The notes under the pieces: model-generated
Databases searched by the model: none
What the model was told of the DNA's origin: nothing
Seen by the model: the letters and a program-made list of their open reading frames with translations, nothing else
Shown: positions 25,901 through 36,313 of the stretch, in pieces
Layout of the letters: the number at the start of each line of letters is the position of its first letter
How positions within the stretch are numbered: the stretch's first letter is position 1
Made by a program: the position numbers and the translations under genes
From: Ciona intestinalis
Lineage: Eukaryota; Chordata; Ascidiacea; Phlebobranchia; Cionidae
Direction: 5' to 3'
DNA: 64,000 bases
Assembly: GCF_000224145.3 (NCBI RefSeq)
Contig: NC_020168.2
Coordinates: forward strand, 2,818,080 to 2,882,079

Positions 25901-26535
25901 TGAATTCAATGGAATTCGCCGTCGGAAAAACAAAAGGAATTCTTCATCTTCAGGTAACAGCATTTTTGCAAGCTACGAATTTTATTTGCGGGAGAATTAA
26001 TAAATATTGCAAAAGAAAAAACCCATGAGTAGTTACCTCATTCATCGATATTCTACCGTCCTTTGCCTTATCGTATACTGCCATAAAGAGAGTTTTTACA
26101 CTATTGTGCTCATCTTCACTAGGCTCCTGAATGGATACAAAATATGAAAAAGTTTACTGAGCACTCCAGCAAAACAAAAGTGGCAAAAGCTCGACAAATC
26201 ATAAGAAAGCAAGTAAAGTTAGACGCGACTTGGTCATTATTTAATAAACGGTCCTATAAAGTAGATATATATTTATTGTCTAAACACCTTCTTAAGTAAA
26301 TCCTTGGCAAGATCATAGAAAAAAGAATTGAGTTCGTTGCCTTCCATGTAACCACTTTCTGCGAAAATAAAATTTTTATAATAAAAGAATTATAAATTAA
26401 GCGACAAATACATCTCAGAGTAATCGTATTACTGTTGTTGTACTCACGGTTTATATCGAAACTTTTCCAAAGCTTTGCGAATTCTGTAGCTGTTATCTTG
26501 TTCAAACCTAAACTTCCGTCTATTGCATCCACCAT
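22924..26535 (-). CDS. SCGN: Secretagogin, six EF-hand calcium sensor
   Basis: Cytosolic calcium-binding protein of the calbindin/calretinin group, expressed in neuroendocrine cells of vertebrates. Ten exons: 26448-26535 (ATG at 26535), 26288-26358, 26037-26126, 25883-25972, 25241-25297, 24615-24695, 24119-24220, 23763-23822, 23470-23538, 22924-23046; 276 residues, the same length as human secretagogin. Six EF-loops in order: DINQSGYMEGNE, DKAKDGRISMNE, DKNRSGFLNKAE, DLNSDGLLTLQD, DQSNTGALEGVE, DVNGDGKIQKSE. Family hallmarks outside the loops are EEFLLFFRR, RKQDFEKIF, VDGFVKDMME and the C-terminal HCDVNGDGKIQKSELAVC. All six loops start with Asp and keep Gly at position 6. Introns carry three MITE copies. 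Confidence 0.96.
23196..23334. mobile_element. MITE family 1, internally shortened copy
   Basis: Begins AGTAGGATGGGGGAAGATG and ends TCCCCCCACCCTACT; only about 139 bp, the middle being partly lost. In a secretagogin intron. Confidence 0.85.
23920..24105. mobile_element. MITE family 1 copy, opposite orientation
   Basis: Core motifs appear as complements (GTTTTAAACAATTAACAACGG, split: GTTTTAAACAATTAACAA then CGG) and the right end reads GTCCCATCTTCCCCCACCC. In a secretagogin intron. Confidence 0.82.
24398..24585. mobile_element. MITE family 1 copy
   Basis: AGTAGGGTGCTGGGGGAAGA to GTCTTTCCTCACCCTACT with TATA-rich flanks on both sides. In a secretagogin intron. Confidence 0.88.
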
Positions 26536-27563
26536 GGCTACACTTTATCAGGATTCAAAACGATTTAATAAAATACTGTATGCTATACCGGCTGTGTTAA
26601 CATTAAAAATAATTATTTAACCTTTAGCATCGGTGGCCACTAAATTGTCGAGATTTTTTTATGTTTAAATATTCGTATACAGCACCACAGGAATACGTGC
26701 GCTGTATCGACTAAGGATAGACACTTTGTAGTGCGCAGTGGTTGCGTTCACCGAAACACAATGGGGTGCATGAATATTTCATTACACCACACCAATGCAG
26801 GAAGCTTATAAAGAACCAGAACTGAATAGCCTAAACCTTCGTCTGACAGAATACGCAAACACATTAGATCGCGTTATATCCTTTACCAAAAACGTGTTGT
26901 CAAAAATGGGATATCCTGTAAAACTGATTGTCTCAAAGTAAAACCACTCAAAAACTAAATTGACCCTCAAACATGCTGCTGATGACGTTAACCAATTGCT
27001 ATCACCTCAATACACCGTTTTTTAAATTACCATACACAATACTTGCACGCGTCTGCTGCAAGCCCAAACACGCTGACGGTCATCGCAGTTTTCAGTGATA
27101 TACCACACGTGGTTACGTTTGTCCAACCGAAGGAGTTCTTCCTGCTTGTCAAAGCGCAACACAAAATAATTTATGATATTTGCGCAACAGATACCAGTAG
27201 GCATACGCTTTCTATTACAATAGCTTTGCGCCGCACAGCAATAATCGATTAGTGGAAAGTCATTAGCTTTGACGATCGCTGCTTTTAAACTGTAACACCA
27301 TGTGAACTATTACTACAGTTAAGCTGCTAGTATCATACAAACAAATTTGTAAGGTGAATGGCAACTTCACTGTAACTGTAGGCTGTGGCTTCCTTTTAGT
27401 TCAGCTGCAGTGACATGCACACGTCACTATTTTCATATCGTGTTTCATATCGACCAGTTCCATGTAAAGAAGGAAACGACTTAGTGGAACTACTAGCTAC
27501 ACGGTTGTTTTCAACTGCTTGCCATGAAGTACAATTTTACAACGAAGCGTATGGTATATTTCG
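26536..27563. other. Intergenic stretch, no assigned gene
   Basis: Should hold the secretagogin promoter. A short minus-strand open frame at 27022-27204 has a cysteine- and charge-rich translation (RQRVWACSRRVQVLC), but no neighbour exon, known domain or start context supports it. I could not assign it. Confidence 0.4.
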
Positions 27564-29455
27564 TCAATCGACTTTTAAATTCTTAATGTCGCCGAGTAGC
27601 GAGGGAACAGGCATTGGCGGTAACACGGGCGGGCCACGAGCGTGTGGCATTACTGCTTTATAAAATGACGACCACTTTTCTGGATCTCTTTTTCGCTGAT
27701 CACGCAGCACCAGTTCTTGGTTCATGTATTCTTCGTAGTCGTTGTAAGGTTCGGTATTTACTTCGCCGCTAGATGGCGAAGCGAGCACAACTGGAAAGTT
27801 ATGCCGCAGTTGGTCAAATTCGACAATGTGATAACCGACGCGATTGGCCTTCTGCTCATACGTTTCTTGCGTACGAAGTCCCTTAAAGAAACACTTTACA
27901 AGATTCAGCATGGTTTTAGAACCTTCAATTTTGACATAAATGTCTTTAATTCCTGAAAGCAATATAATATTTATTAATCATCATTTAAAATACACCTTAA
28001 ATTTTTTGTAGAAAAACAATAAAGCTAAGTTTTTTATTCAAGCATAAAATAAAATCCTTTTTCCAAAGCATACAAAAAAATGAATTCGGCAACTACCTAA
28101 AGTAATAACCAACAAAATCTCTCCAAAAAAATACACGATACATAGAAATGATAGAATTTATAGTGACACATTCCACAATGATTTTTCTTTCCAAAGCATA
28201 CAAAAAAATGAATCGGCAACTACCTAAAGTAATAACCAACAAAATCTCCCAAAAAAATACACGATAGATAGAAATGATATAATTTATGGTGACACTTTCC
28301 ACAATGATTTTTCTTACCAATTAGTTTGCACATGTCCCTTATTGCCCGGTGACATCTTAAACCATACCCAGCAGGTTGCTTCCTGATGTACATCCACGTT
28401 TTGTGATGATTCACATAAACATCTTCAAATACTGTTCTTTCCTCCCACCTGTATATTAAGCTTATTAGACATGTATTTCAACAACGTTTTAATAAATAAA
28501 ACAGTTTTGAAAAAATGTGTAAATAGGAGTTCGTGAAGTAAAAGAAAACTATTACATATACATATAACAAAGTCTGTAGTTCAAATATTTTTATACAACA
28601 ACAAAAAAAAACCTAAAAAAAATTATTTAATAGTTTGGGAACTAGAAATGGTCAAAGTTGGGTAACCTTTTTTCTATGGAAAATCTATGCATTGTTGCAC
28701 CGTCATTTTTATCTAAGCAGTTTGATTTTATAGTGTCGCATCCAAACAAATATTACCGAATGTATATTCAATAACTGTATTTTTTTAACTTGTTTATTAT
28801 TGTGTTAAAAATCTAACCTTTCAAAAAACTGAAGACGATTGATCGCTTTTATCCTGGCTTTCCTCACTGATGATACGATAGTGGGAGCTGTAGCTCCACC
28901 TACTCCTATCAACCCGTTACCATTACCGATGGCAACACCTGATCGCATGGAGTAGATTCTTCCACGCTCCATGCTCATATGAGAAACACGCGCCACATTC
29001 AACAAGACACAGCTGAAGTCTTCATACGAATGACCTTCTGCAGGTTCAGGTGGACCAAACTTGAGTCCTCCCCACTGACCCCCTGTCCATCCACGATCAG
29101 CTGCAAACTTCTGTCTTTGTAATTTTTTGGCATTCTTATTCTCCTCTTGCTTGGCCAGGAATTCATTTTGTTCACTTTCTTCTCGCCTTCTGATCTTATT
29201 ACCAAGGGGAGCATTCAGTCCTGGCCATTCCATACCAACAGTTCCCTCTCCTAATATCTTCCCCTTCCCCAGGTCAATTTTCTTTTTTACAACAGCACGT
29301 TTGCCTCTGCCAGATCGCTTTGTTGTGGGAGAGGTTGATTTCCACAATGTGTCAGCAGGAAGACTTGACATGAAACTGGATTTGTATCGAACAGCATACT
29401 GAGAAGGACAGCCGCACTTTGAAACCAGCACCAAATGGTGAAACTGCCGAATCAT
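27564..29455 (-). CDS. MRPS5: Mitochondrial 28S ribosomal protein S5 (uS5m)
   Basis: Component of the small mitoribosomal subunit. Three exons: 28818-29455 (ATG at 29455), 28318-28448, 27564-27952, giving 385 residues (human 430). The start MIRQFHHLVLVSKCG has the basic, non-acidic make-up of a mitochondrial leader. Family stretches: ADTLWKSTSP, RGKRAVVKKK, MEWPGLNAPLG, RGWTGGQWGGLKFGPP, YEDFSCVLLNVARV, the S5 core AIGNGNGLIGVG, then HHKTWMYIRKQPAGYGLRCH, GIKDIYVKIEG and FFKGLRTQETYEQKA. The first two exons join as R-W-E-E-R-T-V-F, in line with the human ER/FHDI region. It lies downstream of KIF22 on the same strand. Confidence 0.96.
28061..28318. repeat. Tandem duplication inside MRPS5 intron, two units of about 128 bp
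   Basis: The unit beginning TTCCAAAGCATACAAAAAAA and ending CACAATGATTTTTCTT occurs at about 28061-28188 and again at 28189-28316 with few differences. The second unit abuts the donor site of exon 28318-28448. Confidence 0.88.
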
Positions 29456-29978
29456 ACTGTGCCCAACATACAGAACATGTACCAGTGCAGTTAACTTATT
29501 TTTACCTAATTTTAATTGTTGATCATCAGTTGCCTAAAATGGCAGTTATGTAATGCAGTGCCTTATAACATTTTGTACAAATATAAACTGTATACCTAAA
29601 TATATTGGTGGAACTCTGCATGCAACTAATCCATGCTACAAATCAAATGAAATACACCATAGTTGTACTCGGACAATACAATCTACAATCGTGTCAAAAT
29701 AGAAAACACATTTGAAATTTATACAGAAGTTCAATCATTTCATGCAGAATGAAAAGAGCTTATTTTACATCAACAAGCACTAAAAAATCCTGAAGGCCTA
29801 GTTTATGGAATCGCACAGAAACTGGCCTACACAATGTAATAAAGTAATAAAGTCTTCATACATGTTTTGGCTTTACATATACACTTACACTGTATCTAAG
29901 TAGTAAATTTACATTTAGAAATAAAGCAACCATCTGTTTTGAAAAGGACAATTAAAAAAACAACATAAAACTTCAAAC

Positions 29979-31460
29979 TTATTTCTTAACACTTAGTGTA
30001 AACACTTTACTAGTTTTTGATAATTTGCACTTGGGAGTAAGTACTAAGTTAGGATGCAAGCATTTAGAAGTTTGTTTCAGTTCCACAAAACATTCTGTTT
30101 CAGAAGATCTGTTATCACATACTGGAGGTTCTTTAAATTCTTCATTTTGATCAGATACAATATGTTCTTTGAAAAGTTTGAATTGAAAAGCAGAATCCCG
30201 GATATCCTTAATTGTTTCTATGGACGTTACATTCTTTTCGCTCTCATTTAATGACACAAGCTTTTTCTTTTTAGCAGAGACATGCTGCTTTGCAAGAATG
30301 GCCTTTTCCAGCATTTCTAACTTATGTTTCTTGGGATGTTGCTTGGTAGATGGATGTAAAAAGCTAGTTTCTACTATGTTTTCTTTACATTCTTCACTTA
30401 TGTTTTGTTGCTTGGTGTCTTTTTGTGGTGCAAGTAAAGGTGCATCAGCAAACACCTTAACTCCAAATGGCTTGTTTACTACCTGCTTGGACTTGGAGGC
30501 AAAATTCAAAGCACTCTGGGTGTCTAATAAAGAAGAAAGTTCTGGTGATACATTCAACACAAGAGCAGTGTGTGAAGAGCCACCTAAAGAGTCTTGAAGA
30601 AGCCGTGTTAGTTTACTATCACGGTAAGGAATCCGTACTGGCTTGCTGGAACACAAAGCATCTACCACCTTACTTAAAACATGTAACGATGCATTGATTG
30701 CACCTGATTCCTTTAAACGGACGCCAGCATTACCAGTTCTTCTATTATCTTCAGATCCAGCCAAATCAATGATGGACAACTTTGCAACTTGACATTTTCC
30801 AGGAATAGTATTATTTTTTGAGTAAAGTTTGATGATAAGTATAGCATGTGAACGACTTGATCTTTCATTAAGCTTTGTTTTTTCCACTCTTCTATTTTTT
30901 GAGGCTGGTACAAACACACTCTCAAAACTTTCAAAATTATCAATAACTTTCTCAGTAATTCCGGGAATGATAATACTTTTATTTTTATCTTCTTTAAGAG
31001 TAAATGATTTCTTAGATGTAGACAGCAGGTCGAGAATATTCTCCTGGTATATCTCTATGTAAGACATTGAAAGTGTTTGGGCTCCAGGTTCATTGTTTTG
31101 TCGAACTCTGGTGAATAAACTCTGCATTACTCTCGGAATAAAACCGGGCGAATCATCGGTTCCAAGAATAGTGTGAGTTTTTCCTGAACCTGTTGGGCCG
31201 TATGCAAACACTGAAACATTCTCCAAATGTGTTAAAAACCGAGACATTTGAGGCTGCACTACAGTTCCAAAGATCTCTTCCTGGGAAGTATCTTCCCCAA
31301 ACACTTGCTCGAATTGGTAATTGACCGTTTGAGTTGTGTTCCTCCAATTAATCATTTCAAGTTCTCTGCCAGACACTGCGCGGATGCAAGTCTCTTCCGG
31401 TTCTTGTCCTGGAGCATAAAAGACAGGACGTAGCCGCACATAAACCCGAATGCTACTCAT
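29979..31460 (-). CDS. KIF22: Kinesin-10 / KIF22 (Kid)-type motor, intronless, short tail
   Basis: Plus-end-directed chromosome-arm motor. A single 493-residue exon. N-terminal motor domain: RVYVRLRP near the start, P-loop GPTGSGKT at 88-95, SYIEIYQENILDLL, switch I NERSSRSHA, switch II DLAGSED followed by NRRTGNAGVRLKESGAINAS, RIPYRDSKLTRLLQDSLGG and NFASKSKQVVNKPFG. The NRRTGN and KESGAINASL context fits KIF22 better than other kinesins. After the motor there are only about 150 residues, rich in Lys, Ser and Glu. The coiled coil and helix-hairpin-helix DNA-binding end of vertebrate KIF22 are not visible. That may be a tunicate loss, a separate paralog, or missed 3' exons, although the stop at 29979 is clean. 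Confidence 0.92.
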   Translation of the reverse strand: MSSIRVYVRLRPVFYAPGQEPEETCIRAVSGRELEMINWRNTTQTVNYQFEQVFGEDTSQEEIFGTVVQPQMSRFLTHLENVSVFAYGPTGSGKTHTILGTDDSPGFIPRVMQSLFTRVRQNNEPGAQTLSMSYIEIYQENILDLLSTSKKSFTLKEDKNKSIIIPGITEKVIDNFESFESVFVPASKNRRVEKTKLNERSSRSHAILIIKLYSKNNTIPGKCQVAKLSIIDLAGSEDNRRTGNAGVRLKESGAINASLHVLSKVVDALCSSKPVRIPYRDSKLTRLLQDSLGGSSHTALVLNVSPELSSLLDTQSALNFASKSKQVVNKPFGVKVFADAPLLAPQKDTKQQNISEECKENIVETSFLHPSTKQHPKKHKLEMLEKAILAKQHVSAKKKKLVSLNESEKNVTSIETIKDIRDSAFQFKLFKEHIVSDQNEEFKEPPVCDNRSSETECFVELKQTSKCLHPNLVLTPKCKLSKTSKVFTLSVKK

Positions 31461-32448
31461 ATTTATAATATTTAATGTTAAAAATAGTGTGATCTGTGAA
31501 TTAAGTTAATATTGGGTTTGATAAAAAATACTCTTAAATTAAAAGTTATGGTAATATCAAGTCAAACCGTATAACTAACTTAGGTCATATTGTCATTATT
31601 ATTTTAAACTCTCAGATATGACTGAATGAATAAGGTAGAACTAACGTATTTCTGGCACCGTTCTACGATTTAAAACAAAGCAAAACGCTCTATCCCATTA
31701 AAGCGAACTGTTTCTGTCTAACTATTACGAAATTGACGTGACTTCACTACTCATGTTAGATACACATTGTAACACATATACGTGATACTACAATTCAAAA
31801 TACTGAATAAAGCAGCGCGGAATATCGGAAAAGACGGAACGACGGAAAATCCGCGGAAATGCGTGAATGAATAAATGTGCTCGCTTACCAGGTACCACCA
31901 AAGAAAATTGATACACGTATGTAACCTTTTGGGTAATTGCTTTTACAACCAAATTAGTGACCATCAATTGCCGCTAAATGTGTTTTTCAAGCACACATAC
32001 GTCAACAATGGAAACAGCAACGGGCTTTAAACCTAAAACTATGGGTTAGAGGCAGGCGTGCTGACCACTGTGTCAGAGCATTGGACGTAGTGTAGTGAGT
32101 ATGTGGATTCACAATCATTATTAATGTTGATAACATTATCCATCCCCAAGAATTCTTGTGTGCGCAAGCCATAGTCGAAAAACTCATAATCCAGCAACAA
32201 TCATTTATTTTTTTTATATTAGTATTTACAGCGGAATTATAGCTATTATATGCATAATCTGTAAAAATAAAACTGTATAAAATTACACTAACAGATACAC
32301 GTTGGCAAATCCATTTTCATCGATTATAACATAAAGACTTTAAAAATATATTCATATTACTTTAATTGTTAAATGCCTAAAAATTAAAGAGTTAAATAAT
32401 AAAAAAACTTTGAATTGAAATAATTATATAAAATAATGATTAATGATG
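31461..32448. other. KIF22 5' flank and intergenic region with SINE remnant
   Basis: No gene seen. On the minus strand near 32020-32090, CACAGTGGTCAGCACGCC and GGTTTAAAGCCC sit in the spacing of tRNA A and B boxes, marking the head of a SINE. Confidence 0.5.
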
Positions 32449-33775
32449 CTACAGCTTGGATGCCATTCTCTCTTCCTTGAGTTTTTGACGTTTCTGGAAA
32501 AATTTCATCGCCTGAACTACTACATCTTCAGACTGAAATCGTTCAATTAAACGCTTGAATTCAACTTCATTCACGTGAAGCAAAGTTTTTATCTCTGGTC
32601 CTCTTATCAATCTTTTTCCATAAATCATACTCTGTAATTCAATGAATAGGATTACAAAGTGTTGTCTAACACCGTAACAAAATATGTAATATGATTAACT
32701 ATTAAGATATAAAAGGTTGTTAAAAATCATGCTTCTTATATGAAAATTATTAAAAAATAATAATGCTAATTTTTAATAAAACCAGTTCTATCATTTTTTA
32801 AACAAGATACAAACATTTTCAGTATGAACAAAATAGTTTCCTGCAGGAAAATGGCCTTAAAAGTAATTTTACTTTTATTGGGTTATCAATAATTTCTTCC
32901 ACACGCTTCTGAACTTCAGCTTTGAAAACCTCTTTCGGAAAAACTTCGGTAACAAGACCTGCAGTGTAAGCTTCTTGTGCTGATAATGTGCGATTAAATA
33001 GTAACATCTCATTTGCCTGTATTAAATACAAAATGATGCCAGTTTAGTTTTGTTGTACATAATGAAAGCACAATTTGTTCAGTTTCTCTGAACTGTTTAG
33101 AGACATACTGTGTTTTCATTACTGTGTATTGCTTTTATTAAACATCAGACACACCATCTCCCCACCTTTGCATAGCCCATAGCTTTTGAAAATGTGTAAG
33201 ATGAGCAACCTTCCGGTGCAGCAGCAATCCGTGAGAATGGGGTGATGAATGTACTGCTGGATGAGGCATAGACAACATCACACAATGGTAAGGTGGTAAC
33301 ACCCATGCCAATAGCAGGACCATTGACAGCTGCAATGATTGGTTTAGGAAAGGTAATCAATCTGTCGACCAGATCTCTGTTGAATTTAATTAAAGAATCA
33401 GCAATTTAAATATTTGTTTGGTCGAAGAAAAACTTGCTTGAATATCTGAAGACTATCCACAACATCTCCAGGCATAGAATTTCCACCGAGAAAATCTGCT
33501 CCACTTGTGTAATATTCCCCTGTACCAGTAAGTACAACCACCTTAACACTTTCATCACTTTCCAACTGATTCAAGTGGTGGGTGAGGGCAACTTGCATCT
33601 ATGAAATAATATCACAAATAAAATAACATTTACCCAATATTTTTTTTAGTTTTTGACTTGAAACAACGTTAAACCAACCCACCTCTGGTATGATTGCATT
33701 TTTCCTCTGTGGTCGGTTGAATCGCAGAATTGCATAACCTTCTTTTATTTCAAATGAAATGTATTTACTAGACAT
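32449..33775 (-). CDS. ECI2-like enoyl-CoA isomerase, isomerase domain only, C-terminal SKL
   Basis: Delta3,delta2-enoyl-CoA isomerase of the crotonase fold, used in oxidation of unsaturated fatty acids. Five exons: 33683-33775 (ATG at 33775), 33438-33598, 33166-33376, 32873-33016, 32449-32631; 263 residues. Motifs: [43 protein letters not shown], the [17 protein letters not shown] block with the expected catalytic Glu, and [11 protein letters not shown]. It ends RMASKL-stop, a textbook type 1 peroxisomal signal. There is no ACBP domain and no leader, so the product is predicted peroxisomal. Exon 33438-33598 ends with a GC donor (AA|GCAAGT); joining there gives FKDLVDRLITFPKP in frame. Last of three tandem paralogs. 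Confidence 0.93.
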
Positions 33776-34317
33776 CAGCAAGTTTTAACCTATATCCTTC
33801 TGGTATATTAAAAGTTATGTAAAATTTGGCAGCTGACCTGATATACATAATTCAAAGGATGTTAAAAATCTGGTAACAATGTAAAAAGTATACAAGTGTG
33901 CTTATAATATTCACATTGCATTAAAGATCCAGTTTACTCACTAAAACATTGATTTTGATATGCTTCTACTTTAAGACATTCCAAGATTCCAAAGTAAGCA
34001 TTTTTCTAGTTCTAAATTATCTAGGAATACCTGCAAAGATATTTTGCATGAACCATAAAAATTATTATAGATAAAGTACATTATTTGCAAAGCAATGGAA
34101 TATAAAAAGGAATGAATTAATTTCAATTATTTAAAAAAAAAAGAAAATAAACATGATGTACAAAAGATAAATTAAAGTAATTGAGGCATGTTTCAAATTG
34201 GGTTCGCATAGTACATCTTCTAACATTGCAACTTGTAACATTGGATTTTACTATTATTTAAAACTACAGGAAGTATATGAATTATAATAATACGTTTATG
34301 ACATGTTACTGTTGTTT

Positions 34318-34370
34318 TACAACCACGCGAGGATAAATCAAGTAACATTTATTCATTCATTCAAATGAAT
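34318..34370. repeat. SINE tail just beyond the AKL-type isomerase stop
   Basis: ACCACGCGAGGATAAATCAA followed by GTAACATTTATTCATTCATT is the common SINE tail block. It sits within 20-70 bp of the stop codon at 34387 and so probably forms part of the 3' UTR. Confidence 0.6.
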
Positions 34371-34386
34371 GTCTTTACAAGAAAAG

Positions 34387-36061
34387 TTAAAGTTTTGCCT
34401 TTCTTGCTTCTTTGATTTTTTTTCTTGCCTCAAAAAACTTTTCTCTTTGAAGGGTCATATCCCCAGATTGGTGTCTTTCATCCAGCCGCTCAAGTTCCTG
34501 GTCATTTACTTTAAGCAGAAGTGGAATCTCAGGGCCACGTATCAATTGCTTTCCATAAACCAAGCTCTGTTAAAATAATAAGCATGTTATTTTGATCTCA
34601 CAGAAATACTTATTTTTGCAGGCTATGGCTTAGTAGTTAAGTGCCTGCATTGCATTAAAAATATAAAGGATTTCATGCCTAATGCTGTAACGATTAGGGA
34701 TTTGTTTATCCATGGGTAAGACATTTAATGATAGAACCCTGTGGTCAGTAATGGGTTGTCCAAATCGTCAACCATGCAGAAAAAATAACTTTCAAAGTTG
34801 CATACTTGGTAAGTGGGCAGAAGATGTATAAATGGGAAAATGTGTGTTATAAGGACTGTTGTTGCCCCACTATGTGCAGATAAATAAGTGTCATTTATTC
34901 ATTCACTGTGCAACAAACCCCAATACCTTTATCGGATTATCAATTAACTCCTCAACACGTTTCTGAACTTCGGCTATAAAAACTTCTTTCGGAAATACTT
35001 CAGTAACAAGACCTGCTATATAAGCTTCATGCGCTGAGAACATGCGATTGAACAGCAACATTTCATTTGCCTACACATATAAATTTACTTAACATATCAT
35101 ACTCTGATTTATGTATTTATTTACCTACCAATTTTTTAATTTCAAAAACTAAAAATGAACCAAACACAAAACTTTTTAACATTGCGTTAAATAAATTTAA
35201 CCATTGAATTGACTCTTTTTGATACACCATATTGTTAAGTTATTTTTTAATAGAAGCATCACGCTCTACACATAGAACTTTACCTTAGCATATCCCATGA
35301 TCTTGGGAAAGGTATAACTTGAACAAGCCTCAGGAGTCATCCCATTACGACTAAATGGTGTTAAGAATGTAGCATCATCAGTTGCGTACACCACATCACA
35401 TAAACCAAGTAAAGTAACCCCGATTCCAATAGCAGGTCCATTGACTGCAACTATGATAGGCTTTGGGTATTTTATGAGTGTTTCAATGCAATCCCTAAAG
35501 AATAGGTAAATCTTACAAAGTGACAATACCATCGCCACATTATAATTATGAAGCAAATTGGTTACGCATTAACAATAGTGATATATTATGGTTTGGAAAA
35601 AAGCAATCTTACCTAAAATGATTGGCCTGCTGCTTTTTGTTCTGCCCCTTTTTACGTTGGTCACTGTCACTTAAATCTGCACCACTAGTAAAGTATTCTC
35701 CAGTGCCGGTCAAAACTACGACTTTTATATTTTCATCATCTGAAACTTCTCGAAGATGTCTAGAAATATCTCCATACATCTAAAAAATCATAATACAGAT
35801 GAAGAATATTTCATTTACAGTACCCAATTAAAGAGTAATAATAAAACAGACAATGTTTAGTAGTTTACATGTTATAACATTGTCATATAACTACTTGAAA
35901 ATATAACAATGTCATATTTATCTAATGTTAAAATGATTTGTAAACCTGTATATCCTTCTCACCTTTGGTACCATTGCATTTTTTCTATGTGGTCTTGCAA
36001 TTCTTAAAATGGCGTATCCTTCAAACTTTTCCAGCAACACAAAGTTGGTCAACATTGCCAT
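34387..36061 (-). CDS. ECI2-like enoyl-CoA isomerase, isomerase domain only, C-terminal AKL
   Basis: Same fold and exon plan as the gene at 32449-33775: exons 35963-36061 (ATG at 36061), 35613-35779, 35284-35494, 34927-35070, 34387-34566; 266 residues. Motifs: [64 protein letters not shown] (catalytic Glu kept), [11 protein letters not shown]. It ends ARKAKL-stop; -AKL is an accepted variant of the peroxisomal C-terminal signal. A lysine/glutamine-rich insert ([11 protein letters not shown]) after the second exon's GADL block is its main difference. No ACBP domain, no clear leader. It starts only 252 bp after the stop of the upstream ECI2 gene, close enough that joint transcription is possible. 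A SINE sits in its last intron. Confidence 0.93.
34620..34912 (+). repeat. tRNA-derived SINE
   Basis: Head TGGCTTAGTAGTTAAGTGCC resembles an A box. The middle has the TCAGTAATGGGTTGTCCAAAT block found also near 36740-36760, and the 3' end is the ATAAATAAGTG-TCATTTATTCATTC tail. About 290 bp, in an intron of the AKL-type isomerase gene. Confidence 0.72.
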
Positions 36062-36313
36062 TGCACAATTTAACAAAACTAATATAACCTAACCCCTAAA
36101 AAACTGAAGACAGAACTTCAATGTGAGCTATCCGGTAAATGGACAACGAATTTTGGTAAATTATTAACAGGAATCCAGCTTCAATTTGCTGCATACATTA
36201 CAATGTAAACAGAAGACACAACTGTACGACTATTGGTTTGATGCTTCTCAAATTATTGTATTGACAAAAAATAATAACAAACAATTGTAAACTCTTCAGT
36301 ATATTAGATGGAA

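Noticed and set aside
27022-27204. Minus-strand open frame with cysteine-rich translation upstream of secretagogin
   Set aside because: No known domain, no partner exon, and an overlapping open frame on the other strand. Chance cannot be excluded.
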